Positions 1-5,191 are shown, counted from the stretch's first letter. The stretch is 5,229 nucleotides of DNA from Desulfobacteraceae bacterium (GCA_011390035.1 JAABTE010000191.1:1-5229); one strand, 5' to 3'. A program made the numbers and translations. The notes: generated by a model not told the origin, from the letters alone.

Positions 1-145
1 CGGCATCCATGGCCGCCAGGGCCACCGCCCGATATAGGGCGCCCGTGTCGATGTAGCGGTATCCCAGCCGGTCCGCCAGCATTCGGCTCACGGTGGTCTT
101 GCCGGCCCCGGCCGGGCCGTCGATGGTGATGAGCAGATCAGGCAT
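1..145 (-). CDS. cmk: Cytidylate kinase, N-terminal part (cut by window edge)
   Basis: Only the first 48 codons are present; the gene runs off the low-coordinate end. Cytidylate kinase is a cytosolic enzyme that phosphorylates CMP and dCMP with ATP in pyrimidine nucleotide salvage and DNA precursor supply. Seen: the protein starts MPDLLITIDGPAGAGKTT, with a Walker A P-loop GPAGAGKT at residues 10-17 (Lys16), then the family signature DTGALYRA at 33-40, where Cmk proteins contact the nucleotide monophosphate. The ATG at 145 is the only possible start, because an in-frame TGA lies three codons upstream. The ribosome site is weak (AGGG about 13 nt upstream), and the gene begins 17 nt after the hisC stop, so it is probably co-transcribed with hisC and may be partly coupled to it. 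Other NMP kinases share the P-loop, but the DTGALYR motif points to Cmk. Confidence 0.93.
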   Translation of the reverse strand, partial: MPDLLITIDGPAGAGKTTVSRMLADRLGYRYIDTGALYRAVALAAMDA

Positions 146-162
146 CCTGTTTCAACGGCCCT

Positions 163-1290
163 TCAAGCCGGTTGCTCCTTTCCCAGCGCCCGCGCAAGGG
201 CGCCAACGAACCGCTCGTTTTCCGCGGGCGTTCCCGCCGTGACCCGGATATGGTCAGGAAAGCCATAGGCGGTCATGGAGCGGATGATCACGCCCTCCCG
301 CAACAGGTCCTGAAAGACCGAGTCCGCCGAGCGGGGCATGCGGATGAAGATGAAGTTGGCCTCGGTGGGATGGTGGGAAAGGCCCATGCGGTCCATCTGC
401 GCCGAAAGATAATCGATGCCCTCGTGGACCGTCCGAAGGGTGTCTTGTAAAAAGCGGTCGTCATCCAGCGCCGCCAGGGCGGCGGCCTGGCCCAGAGAGC
501 TGACGTTGAAGGGCTGGCGGACGCGGTGGAGCAGGCCGGCCATGCGCGGCGGCATCACGCCGTAGCCCACGCGGATGCCGGCCAGCCCATAGGCCTTTGA
601 AAAGGTTCGCAGCGTCACGATGGGCCGGGCGTCGTCTGAATCGTCGGACAGGCGCTCCCGCAGGTAATCAATGCCCCGGACGCCCTCCGGGTCCCGGGCG
701 AACTCAATGTAGGCCTCGTCCAGCACCACGATCACGTCCGGCGGCACGGCTTCAAGGAACGCCTCGAAATCCCGCTGCTTTAAAATGCCGCCGGTGGGGT
801 TGTTGGGGTTGGTCAGAAAGATCATCCGGGTGCGCGGCGTGACGCGCCGGGCCATGGCCGCAAGATCGATGGCCATGGCCGTAAGCGGCACCGGCACCGG
901 GGTGGCCCCGTCGCACCGGGTCATGATCTCGTACATCAGGAAGGCGGGACGGGGCAGGATCACCTCGTCGCCCGGCCCCAGAAAGACCCGGGTGAGCATT
1001 CCGATCACCTCGTCGGAGCCCGCGCCGATGACGATGGAAGCCGGCGGCACGCCCAGGCGGTCCGCCAGCCGGGCGGTCAGCTCCGGGGCGCTGCCCTCCG
1101 GATACCGGTGCAGGTTGGCCATGGCAGCCTGAACGGCGGCCATGGCCGCGGGCGACGGGCCCAGGGGGTTTTCGTTGGAGGCCAGCTTCACGGCGTCCCG
1201 GATGCCGTATTCCCGAGCCAGCTCTTCCAGCGGCTTGCCCGGCACATAGGGGGCGATGTTTAGAATGTGAGCCGGGGCTTTCAGGCTCAT
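163..1290 (-). CDS. hisC: Histidinol-phosphate aminotransferase (HisC family, PLP-dependent)
   Basis: A complete 375-residue fold-type I aminotransferase, the usual HisC length. The family converts imidazole-acetol phosphate and glutamate to histidinol phosphate and 2-oxoglutarate in histidine synthesis; some members also act on aromatic amino acids. Seen: the N-terminal NIAPYVPGKP stretch (11-20), LASNENPLG (36-44), NPNNPTG (161-167), DEAYIEF (191-197, with Asp191 and Tyr194 expected to contact PLP), the PLP lysine Lys232 in TFSKAYGLAGIRVGYG, and the C-terminal substrate arginine region HIRVTAGT (347-354). An ATG at 1326 would add 12 residues, but I chose the ATG at 1290: it has AAAGGA five nt upstream, and the extra codons come from a 13-bp tandem repeat and do not resemble HisC. 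The stop lies 17 nt before cmk. No other his gene is visible, so an aromatic or broad-specificity role is possible. Family is certain; substrate is less so. Confidence 0.93.
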   Translation of the reverse strand: MSLKAPAHILNIAPYVPGKPLEELAREYGIRDAVKLASNENPLGPSPAAMAAVQAAMANLHRYPEGSAPELTARLADRLGVPPASIVIGAGSDEVIGMLTRVFLGPGDEVILPRPAFLMYEIMTRCDGATPVPVPLTAMAIDLAAMARRVTPRTRMIFLTNPNNPTGGILKQRDFEAFLEAVPPDVIVVLDEAYIEFARDPEGVRGIDYLRERLSDDSDDARPIVTLRTFSKAYGLAGIRVGYGVMPPRMAGLLHRVRQPFNVSSLGQAAALAALDDDRFLQDTLRTVHEGIDYLSAQMDRMGLSHHPTEANFIFIRMPRSADSVFQDLLREGVIIRSMTAYGFPDHIRVTAGTPAENERFVGALARALGKEQPA

Positions 1291-1295
1291 GACAA

Positions 1296-1301
1296 TCCTT
1301 T
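1296..1301 (-). promoter_or_regulatory. Ribosome binding site that decides the hisC start
   Basis: AAAGGA on the minus strand, five nt before the ATG at 1290. The alternative ATG at 1326 has no purine-rich site at normal spacing, which favours the shorter protein. Confidence 0.7.
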
Positions 1302-1313
1302 CACGGACGCGGT

Positions 1314-1352
1314 CTTGGCATATCATCTTGGCATATCATCCTGGCATATCAT
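1314..1352 (-). repeat. Three tandem copies of a 13-bp unit upstream of hisC
   Basis: The plus strand reads CTTGGCATATCAT at 1314-1326 and again at 1327-1339, then CCTGGCATATCAT at 1340-1352, one mismatch in 39 bp. On the minus strand each unit is ATGATATGCCAAG (or ...AGG), so every copy carries ATG codons. Because 13 is not a multiple of three, the copies place these ATGs in all three frames. The copy at 1326 is in frame with hisC. The array lies 24 bp upstream of the chosen hisC start, within its probable mRNA leader. Its function is unknown; a slippage-prone array or a repeated protein-binding site are both possible. Confidence 0.9.
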
Positions 1353-1356
1353 CGGC

Positions 1357-1379
1357 GCCGGAGCGCCATCGGCTCCGGC
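1357..1379 (-). other. GC-rich hairpin between the oxidoreductase operon and hisC
   Basis: A perfect 8-bp inverted repeat, GCCGGAGC (1357-1364) against GCTCCGGC (1372-1379), with a 7-nt loop. It lies about 90 bp after the gamma-subunit stop and just before the 13-bp repeats. No T-run follows on either strand, so it is not a classic Rho-independent terminator. It could slow RNA polymerase or protect the 3' end of the oxidoreductase mRNA. Confidence 0.5.
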
Positions 1380-1469
1380 TCGCGGTTCAAGCCACGCCAC
1401 GCCTTTGATTTTCGTTGCGTCCGGATCTTCGGCAAAAGGGTTTATGCGGGCGGCGGAGGCCGATGGCCC

Positions 1470-2006
1470 TTATTTTGCAGCGGCCTGGCGTCCTTTTTCC
1501 AGGGCTTCCATCTCCAGCGGGATCAGCTTCTGCTTTTCCGCAAACTCCTCTTTCACCGCCGCCTGGATGCTTTCGAAAGAGACGATCCCGCTGCGGGCCA
1601 CGAAGGCGCCCAGGGCCACGATGTTGGCGGCCCGCACGCTGCCCAGATCCTTGGCGATGTCCGTTACCGGAACTGCCAGCTCGTCCACATCCGGGCGGCC
1701 CGATTTGTCCGGGGCAAGGGAGCTGTTGATCAGGATGATCCCGCCCGGCTTGACCTTGGCGGCGAACTTTTCCAGGGAGGGCCGGTTCATGGCCACCAGG
1801 TGCCTGGGGTTTTTGATGATGGGCGAGCCGATGGGCCGATCGGAGATGGCCACAAGGCAATAGGCGGTTCCGCCGCGCATTTCCGGGCCGTAGGAGGGGA
1901 TCCATGCCACCTCGCGGCCCTCCTCCAGGGCCGCGTGGGCCAGGATTTTTCCGATCATCAGAATGCCCTGGCCGCCGAATCCGGCAAACATCACTTCGTG
2001 TTGCAT
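1470..2006 (-). CDS. 2-oxoacid:ferredoxin oxidoreductase, gamma subunit
   Basis: A complete 178-residue gamma (domain III) subunit of a four-subunit OFOR; this family is usually about 170-200 residues. The subunit helps form the CoA-binding part of the cytosolic complex. Seen: the glycine-rich N-terminus GFGGQG at 9-14, the family motif SYGPEMRGG at 38-46, AMNRPS (72-77), the segment IILINSSLAPD (90-100), and NIVALGAFV (128-136). The start is the ATG at 2006, preceded by a strong AGGAGG with a 4-nt spacer. This ATG shares one base with the beta-subunit stop (TGATG), so the two are translationally coupled. A longer frame open to 2075 is not preferred, because its extra residues lie inside the beta gene and lack family resemblance. 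The TAA stop is followed by an in-frame open stretch, reported separately. Equivalent names in other organisms are KorC or PorG-type subunit. Confidence 0.93.
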   Translation of the reverse strand: MQHEVMFAGFGGQGILMIGKILAHAALEEGREVAWIPSYGPEMRGGTAYCLVAISDRPIGSPIIKNPRHLVAMNRPSLEKFAAKVKPGGIILINSSLAPDKSGRPDVDELAVPVTDIAKDLGSVRAANIVALGAFVARSGIVSFESIQAAVKEEFAEKQKLIPLEMEALEKGRQAAAK

Positions 2007-2752
2007 CACCCCTCCTGTTCCGGCGTCTTGAATTCGCCCAACTGGTAATAGGAAAGCAGGGTATCTTCGGCCCACTTTACCGCCTCAACCGGCGTCATGC
2101 CCCAGTTGGTGGGGCAGGTGCTCACCACCTCAACCATGCTGAAGCACTTGCCCGCCATCTGGTATTCAAAGGCCCGCTTGATGGCCTTTTTGGCCCGGGT
2201 GATGTAGCGGGGCTTGATCACGGACTGGCGGGTGATGTAGCCGGGGGTCTTTAAAGTGGACAGAAGCTCGGCCATCTGCACCGGCATGCCCACGTCGGCC
2301 ACGTTGCGGCCCATGGGCGAGGTGGTGGTGCGCTGGCCGGGCATGGTGGTGGGGGCCATCTGGCCGCCGGTCATGCCGTAAACGGCGTTGTTGACGAAGA
2401 TGGTGGTGAACTTCTCCCCCCGGTTGGCCGCGTGGATGATCTCGCCCATGCCGATGCTGGCAAGATCGCCGTCGCCCTGGTAGGTGAAGACCATCAGGTC
2501 CGGCCGGACGCGCTTGATGCCCGTTGCCATGGCCGGGGCCCGGCCGTGGGCCGCCTCCTGAAAGTCGCAATTGAAATAGTTGTACGCCAGCACCGCGCAG
2601 CCCACGGGCGCAATGCCCACCGTGCGGCCCCGGATGCCCAGTTCGTCGATCACTTCGGCCACCAGCCGGTGGATCACGCCGTGGGTGCATCCCGGACAAT
2701 AATGGGTGTGGGCGTCGGTGAGGGCCTCGGGCTTTTTGAATGTCTTACCCAT
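2006..2752 (-). CDS. 2-oxoacid:ferredoxin oxidoreductase, TPP-binding beta subunit
   Basis: A complete 248-residue beta subunit, which binds thiamine pyrophosphate-Mg and normally the [4Fe-4S] cluster closest to the active site. Seen: CPGCTHG at 19-25; Cys52 in APVGCAV; the TPP/Mg motif GDGDLASIG at 93-101 followed by NNAVYGMTGGQ at 121-131; and TCPTNWGM at 212-219. Cys19, Cys22, Cys52 and Cys213 are the likely cluster ligands by analogy with related beta subunits; this assignment is inferred. The ATG at 2752 overlaps the alpha-subunit stop by 8 nt and has AAGGAG seven nt upstream, inside the alpha gene. The stop overlaps the gamma start by one base. Such packing fits equal production of the three core subunits. 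The family covers pyruvate, 2-oxoglutarate and branched-chain oxoacid enzymes; this one groups by eye with VorA/KorB types. Confidence 0.95.
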   Translation of the reverse strand: MGKTFKKPEALTDAHTHYCPGCTHGVIHRLVAEVIDELGIRGRTVGIAPVGCAVLAYNYFNCDFQEAAHGRAPAMATGIKRVRPDLMVFTYQGDGDLASIGMGEIIHAANRGEKFTTIFVNNAVYGMTGGQMAPTTMPGQRTTTSPMGRNVADVGMPVQMAELLSTLKTPGYITRQSVIKPRYITRAKKAIKRAFEYQMAGKCFSMVEVVSTCPTNWGMTPVEAVKWAEDTLLSYYQLGEFKTPEQEG

Positions 2753-3821
2753 CGATCCGCTCCTTGATCACTTGCATGATTTCCTCCGGGGTCGGCACCT
2801 CGCCGCCGCACTTGCCGTACCAGGTGACCGGCCGCCTGCCGCGCACGCAGCGCTCCACGTCCTCCACCATCTGGCCCATGCTCATCTCGATGCTGATGAC
2901 GCTTTTGCAGCTCTCCTTGCCCGCCGCCTCGCGGATCTCCTCTTCGGGAAAGGGGAACAGGGTCTGGGGCCGGATCATGCCCACCTCCAGGCCCTCGGCC
3001 TTCAGGTTCTCCACCGCGGTCTTGCACACCCGGCTCATGGTGCCGTAGCTGATCACCAGCATCCGGTAGTCGCCATCCAGGTTGAACGGCTCGTACCGCA
3101 CCTCTTCCCGGCGCATCTGGTCGTACTTGGCCTTGAGATGCAGGTTGTGGTTGTTGAGCATCTCCGGGTCCAGGTACAGGGACTTGACGAGGTTCCTTTT
3201 ATCGGACCCGCGGGTCTCCATGCCGTTGGTGGCCCATGCGTCCTTGTCTGTGGGCTCGGTGCGCAGGTCGTCCGGAAACTCCACCGGCTCCATCATCTGC
3301 CCGATGAGCCCGTCGCCCAGGATCATCACCGGGTTGCGGTACTTTTCGGCCAGGGGAAAGGCCATCATCATCATCTCCACGGCCTCCTGAACCGAGGCCG
3401 GGGCCATCACCAGCATCCGGTAATCGCCATGGCCGCCGCCCTTGACGGACTGAAAATAGTCTCCCTGGGAGGGCAGGATGCCCCCCAGCCCGGGGCCGCC
3501 CCGGATGATGTTGACGAACACGCAGGGGCACTGGGCCCCGGCGATGTAGCTGATGGCCTCGCTCATGAGGCTCACGCCCGGGCTCGACGAGGTGGTGAAC
3601 ACCCGCGCCCCGGCCGCCGATGCGCCGAACAGCATGTAGCCCACCGCCACCTCGCTCTCCCCCTGAAGGAAGACGCCGCCTACCTCCGGCATCCGCTTGG
3701 ACAGATACTCGGCCACCTCCGACTGTGGGGTGATGGGGTAGGCGAAATAATTGAGGCACCCGGCCCGGATGGCGGCCTCGCCAATGGCCTCGTTGCCCTT
3801 CATCAAGATCTTCTTGCCCAT
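2745..3821 (-). CDS. vorB: 2-oxoacid:ferredoxin oxidoreductase, alpha subunit (VorB-like)
   Basis: A complete 358-residue catalytic alpha subunit. With the beta subunit it converts a 2-oxoacid plus CoA to acyl-CoA, CO2 and reduced ferredoxin in the cytosol. Seen: an N-terminal pyrimidine-binding (POR_N) domain, roughly 10-185, with AYPITPQSE (27-35), QGESEVAVG (53-61, including the glutamates expected near the TPP aminopyrimidine) and TTSSSPGVSLMSE (76-88). A C-terminal PFOR_II-type domain spans about 250-350, with RPQTLFPFP (284-292) and EMSMGQM (312-318). The ATG at 3821 has the strongest ribosome site in the window, AAGGAGG with a 4-nt spacer. The start lies 36 nt after the ferredoxin stop, and the end overlaps the beta gene. 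The N-terminus MGKKILMKGNEAIGEAAI resembles proteins annotated VorB (3-methyl-2-oxobutanoate:ferredoxin oxidoreductase), but 2-oxoglutarate (KorA) is an open alternative. Family is near certain; substrate is moderate. Confidence 0.95.
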   Translation of the reverse strand: MGKKILMKGNEAIGEAAIRAGCLNYFAYPITPQSEVAEYLSKRMPEVGGVFLQGESEVAVGYMLFGASAAGARVFTTSSSPGVSLMSEAISYIAGAQCPCVFVNIIRGGPGLGGILPSQGDYFQSVKGGGHGDYRMLVMAPASVQEAVEMMMMAFPLAEKYRNPVMILGDGLIGQMMEPVEFPDDLRTEPTDKDAWATNGMETRGSDKRNLVKSLYLDPEMLNNHNLHLKAKYDQMRREEVRYEPFNLDGDYRMLVISYGTMSRVCKTAVENLKAEGLEVGMIRPQTLFPFPEEEIREAAGKESCKSVISIEMSMGQMVEDVERCVRGRRPVTWYGKCGGEVPTPEEIMQVIKERIDG

Positions 3822-3825
3822 GAAA

Positions 3826-3832
3826 CCTCCTT
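3826..3832 (-). promoter_or_regulatory. Strong ribosome binding site of the alpha subunit
   Basis: AAGGAGG on the minus strand, four nt before the ATG at 3821, preceded by an A/T-rich stretch. It fixes the start and suggests that the alpha subunit sets the translation level for the coupled alpha-beta-gamma block. Confidence 0.8.
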
Positions 3833-3857
3833 AATTATATAGTCAGAGCGCGGGCCG

Positions 3858-4091
3858 TCAGCTCGCCGCCCCGGCTTGCTCTTCCTCGCAAATGGTGATG
3901 GCAACATCCGGGCACATGATGCAGCAGGTGGTGCATTTGACGCAATCCTCCGGCCGGGCCTGGTAGGCGGGGAAATAGCCCTTGGCGTTGACCGCGCCGG
4001 AGATCTCCAGCACCTTCTTGGGGCAGACGGTGACGCACAGGCCGCACCCCTTGCACCGATCGGCGTCGATAAAATATGAACTGGATGCCAT
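3858..4091 (-). CDS. Two-cluster 4Fe-4S ferredoxin subunit of the oxidoreductase (delta)
   Basis: A 77-residue small iron-sulfur protein, the delta (KorD/PorD-like) subunit that carries electrons from the TPP-proximal cluster to external ferredoxin. Seen: two complete CxxCxxCxxxCP motifs, Cys13/16/19/23 and Cys50/53/56/60, each followed by proline, as in bacterial 2[4Fe-4S] ferredoxins. The second motif has an additional adjacent Cys57, and there is also a Cys68 near the C-terminus. There is no signal peptide or membrane segment. I chose the ATG at 4091 (MASSSYFIDADRCKGC): the upstream ATGs at 4148 and 4121 add residues unlike the family and have no ribosome site. The AAGGAG at 4104-4109 is 12 nt away, longer than usual. 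The gene opens the four-subunit block, 94 nt after the NTPase gene and 36 nt before the alpha subunit. It could also serve as a free ferredoxin, but its position argues for a subunit. Confidence 0.92.
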   Translation of the reverse strand: MASSSYFIDADRCKGCGLCVTVCPKKVLEISGAVNAKGYFPAYQARPEDCVKCTTCCIMCPDVAITICEEEQAGAAS

Positions 4092-4103
4092 TTTGTAGAA
4101 AAA

Positions 4104-4109
4104 CTCCTT
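4104..4109 (-). promoter_or_regulatory. Distant ribosome binding site of the ferredoxin subunit
   Basis: AAGGAG on the minus strand, with an unusually long 12-nt spacer (TTTTTCTACAAA) to the ATG at 4091. No better ATG, GTG or TTG lies in frame between them. It is the only purine-rich site that can serve this gene, so it supports the 4091 start despite the spacing. Confidence 0.55.
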
Positions 4110-4138
4110 TCCAATGGATAGCATGGCGCGAACGGGAT

Positions 4139-4156
4139 GGGCCGGCATCGCGGCCC
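4139..4156 (-). other. Hairpin in the NTPase-ferredoxin gap
   Basis: A perfect 6-bp GC inverted repeat, GGGCCG (4139-4144) against CGGCCC (4151-4156), with a 6-nt loop. It lies 30 bp after the NTPase stop on the minus strand. No T-run follows, so full termination is unlikely; partial termination or mRNA processing between the NTPase and the oxidoreductase genes is possible. I see no convincing promoter in this 94-bp gap. Confidence 0.4.
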
Positions 4157-4185
4157 GAGCGGACGCGTGATCGCGGGGAGGCGGC

Positions 4186-4908
4186 TTACAGCGCCGCCGG
4201 CTTTTTCCATGGGGGCGTGAGCCGACGGTGAATGGTCAGCACCGGGCAGGCGAAACGCCGAATGTCCAATTGATCCATGATCGTCGAGGGCGCGGTGATG
4301 AATTCCAGCGGCAGGCCGCTTTCCGCCGACACGCTCCGGACGAAGTCATACCCTTCCGAGATATGCTCCGGCGAGGTGTCGTCCAGCAGGTTGGCGTTGC
4401 CTGCGACCCCGTTGACGCGCAATTTGGCCGCGGCCTCGATCTCCCGGCGGATCCGGGCGCAGCCCTCTATCGTGTCGGTGAAGGGCCGCATGGGGTTGAT
4501 CACCTGAAGCACCCGAAGCGGCGGCCCGCCTTCCCGGGTGGCGAAATGATCCGCCAGGGAGGCCAGCACGGTGGCGCCCGCGTCGTCGCCGCCGGCATCC
4601 AGCAGGGTCAGCTCCGCCGGTTGCCGGATCAGTCCCGCCACCGCCGGCGAGAGAATGGGCAGATCCGCGTGATGGTATTTCTTTTCCGGCATCACCACCC
4701 GGATGCCCATGGCCTCCAGCGCGTCCCGGGCCTCCCGCGTGCGGAAATAGGGGTTGACCAGGTCCAGGTCGGCGATGCTCACCGCAAGGCCGTCCCGCCG
4801 CCGGGCCATGGCCAGGTTGATGGATATCTCGGTCTTGCCGCTGCCATAGTTGCCGACAATGACGACGATGCCCTTTAAGGCAATGCTGTTTTTTTCTTGC
4901 GTTTCCAC
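4186..4908 (-). CDS. P-loop NTPase, SIMIBI/CobQ-MinD-like, function unknown
   Basis: A 240-residue soluble nucleotide-binding protein at the head of the oxidoreductase operon. Seen: a hydrophobic strand then Walker A GNYGSGKT at 19-26 (Lys25, Thr26); IADLDLVNPYFRTRE at 45-59, placed like the switch I aspartate region of SIMIBI NTPases; LTLLDAGGDDAG at 100-111, a Walker B/switch II-like DxGG; VINPMRPF at 136-143; and GNANLL at 170-175, where base-recognition asparagines often lie. The first half of the loop lacks the KGG signature lysine of MinD, ParA and NifH. There are no CxxC metal motifs and no membrane segment. The start is GTG at 4908, the only start codon after an in-frame TAG; GGAAAAGG lies five nt upstream. 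Automatic annotation would probably say CobQ/CobB/MinD/ParA domain protein. An assembly or maturation role for the adjacent oxidoreductase is only inferred from position. Confidence 0.85.
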   Translation of the reverse strand: METQEKNSIALKGIVVIVGNYGSGKTEISINLAMARRRDGLAVSIADLDLVNPYFRTREARDALEAMGIRVVMPEKKYHHADLPILSPAVAGLIRQPAELTLLDAGGDDAGATVLASLADHFATREGGPPLRVLQVINPMRPFTDTIEGCARIRREIEAAAKLRVNGVAGNANLLDDTSPEHISEGYDFVRSVSAESGLPLEFITAPSTIMDQLDIRRFACPVLTIHRRLTPPWKKPAAL

Positions 4909-4919
4909 TAATACCTTTT

Positions 4920-4946
4920 CCGCCGCCCTGCCATGTGTTTCGGCGG
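4920..4946 (-). promoter_or_regulatory. Hairpin next to the NTPase ribosome binding site
   Basis: A 6-bp perfect inverted repeat, CCGCCG (4920-4925) against CGGCGG (4941-4946), with a 15-nt loop. In the minus-strand mRNA its 3' arm overlaps the first bases of the GGAAAAGG ribosome site (4914-4921) of the GTG start. It could modulate translation, but short GC repeats are common in GC-rich DNA. Confidence 0.3.
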
Positions 4947-5001
4947 TATTTTCATTTCCTGATGCTCTGCCGGGGGCCTACGAATTTACCCGCAACCTTG
5001 C

Positions 5002-5030
5002 TTTTTAGACCCTGGAGGGGGGTCTGTCAA
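5002..5030 (-). promoter_or_regulatory. Sigma70-type promoter for the NTPase-oxidoreductase operon
   Basis: On the minus strand a perfect -35 TTGACA (5030-5025) is followed by a 17-bp spacer and TAAAAA (5007-5002) as the -10 box, 4 of 6 matches to TATAAT. An A/T-rich block (T6A5 at 5034-5044) just upstream resembles an UP element. Transcription would start near 4995, leaving a leader of roughly 87 nt before the GTG at 4908. It is the only good promoter I find in the window. The -10 is weak, which fits an activated or regulated promoter. Confidence 0.65.
5007..5025. promoter_or_regulatory. Inverted repeat filling the promoter spacer (possible operator)
   Basis: The plus strand reads AGACCCTGGAGGGGGGTCT: 6-bp arms AGACCC and GGGTCT around a 7-bp centre. 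The dyad spans exactly the spacer and one base of each promoter box, where a bound repressor, or a MerR-type activator that reshapes the spacer, would act. I do not recognise the motif as a known regulator site. Confidence 0.45.
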
Positions 5031-5056
5031 GTGTTTTTTAAAAACGACATAAGGAA

Positions 5057-5090
5057 GCGGTTCAATCGCTTGCGGCCACCTCCGAACCGC
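5057..5090. repeat. Spaced inverted repeat upstream of the promoter
   Basis: GCGGTTC (5057-5063) and GAACCGC (5084-5090) form a perfect 7-bp inverted repeat with a 20-bp spacer, starting 27 bp upstream of the -35 box. A smaller overlapping dyad, AAGCG (5055-5059) with CGCTT (5067-5071), uses the same left side. It could be an activator site, or a hairpin left over from the end of the upstream transcript. Apart from this and the promoter I see nothing in the 4909-5179 gap. Confidence 0.3.
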
Positions 5091-5169
5091 CGGACGCGGC
5101 TGGATCTAAGGGAAATATGAATTACAGAAATACCGCATTAGCGTTTATCAACCAACGCCCAGCCGGATG

Positions 5170-5191
5170 GCCGGGGGATTTATTCCCCGGC
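5170..5191. other. Strong hairpin near the right edge
   Basis: Arms GCCGGGG (5170-5176) and CCCCGGC (5185-5191) match over 7 bp and can extend by a G-T and an A-T pair, leaving a very small A/T-rich loop. It contains the TAA stop of the possible minus-strand gene tail. There is no T-run on either side, so it is at best an atypical terminator or an mRNA 3'-end stabiliser for the upstream gene. Confidence 0.45.

Noticed and set aside
1291..1326. The 12-residue N-terminal extension of HisC starting at the ATG at 1326.
   Set aside because: The extension is encoded by one of the 13-bp repeats plus linker, has no ribosome site, and the ATG at 1290 has AAAGGA at good spacing and a normal HisC N-terminus.
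1314..1352. A CRISPR array or riboswitch upstream of hisC.
   Set aside because: The 13-bp units are directly adjacent with no spacers, and no known riboswitch core is recognisable in the gap.
1357..1379. Rho-independent terminator after the gamma-subunit gene.
   Set aside because: The stem is good, but no T-run follows in the direction of transcription, so it is listed only as a hairpin.
1387..1905. A 172-codon minus-strand frame overlapping the gamma subunit in another phase.
   Set aside because: Low-complexity Arg/Gly/Pro-rich translation. The gamma-subunit motifs lie in the neighbouring frame with a strong ribosome site.
2706..3842. A 378-codon open frame on the plus strand, longer than the alpha-subunit gene opposite it.
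   Set aside because: It is a shadow of strong G/C third-position bias in the alpha gene. Its translation is rich in His, Leu and Gly with no family motif, while the minus frame shows clear oxidoreductase motifs and a perfect ribosome site.
4228..4878. A 216-codon plus-strand frame opposite the NTPase gene.
   Set aside because: Antisense shadow in GC-rich DNA; no motifs and no ribosome site, whereas the minus frame has an intact P-loop.
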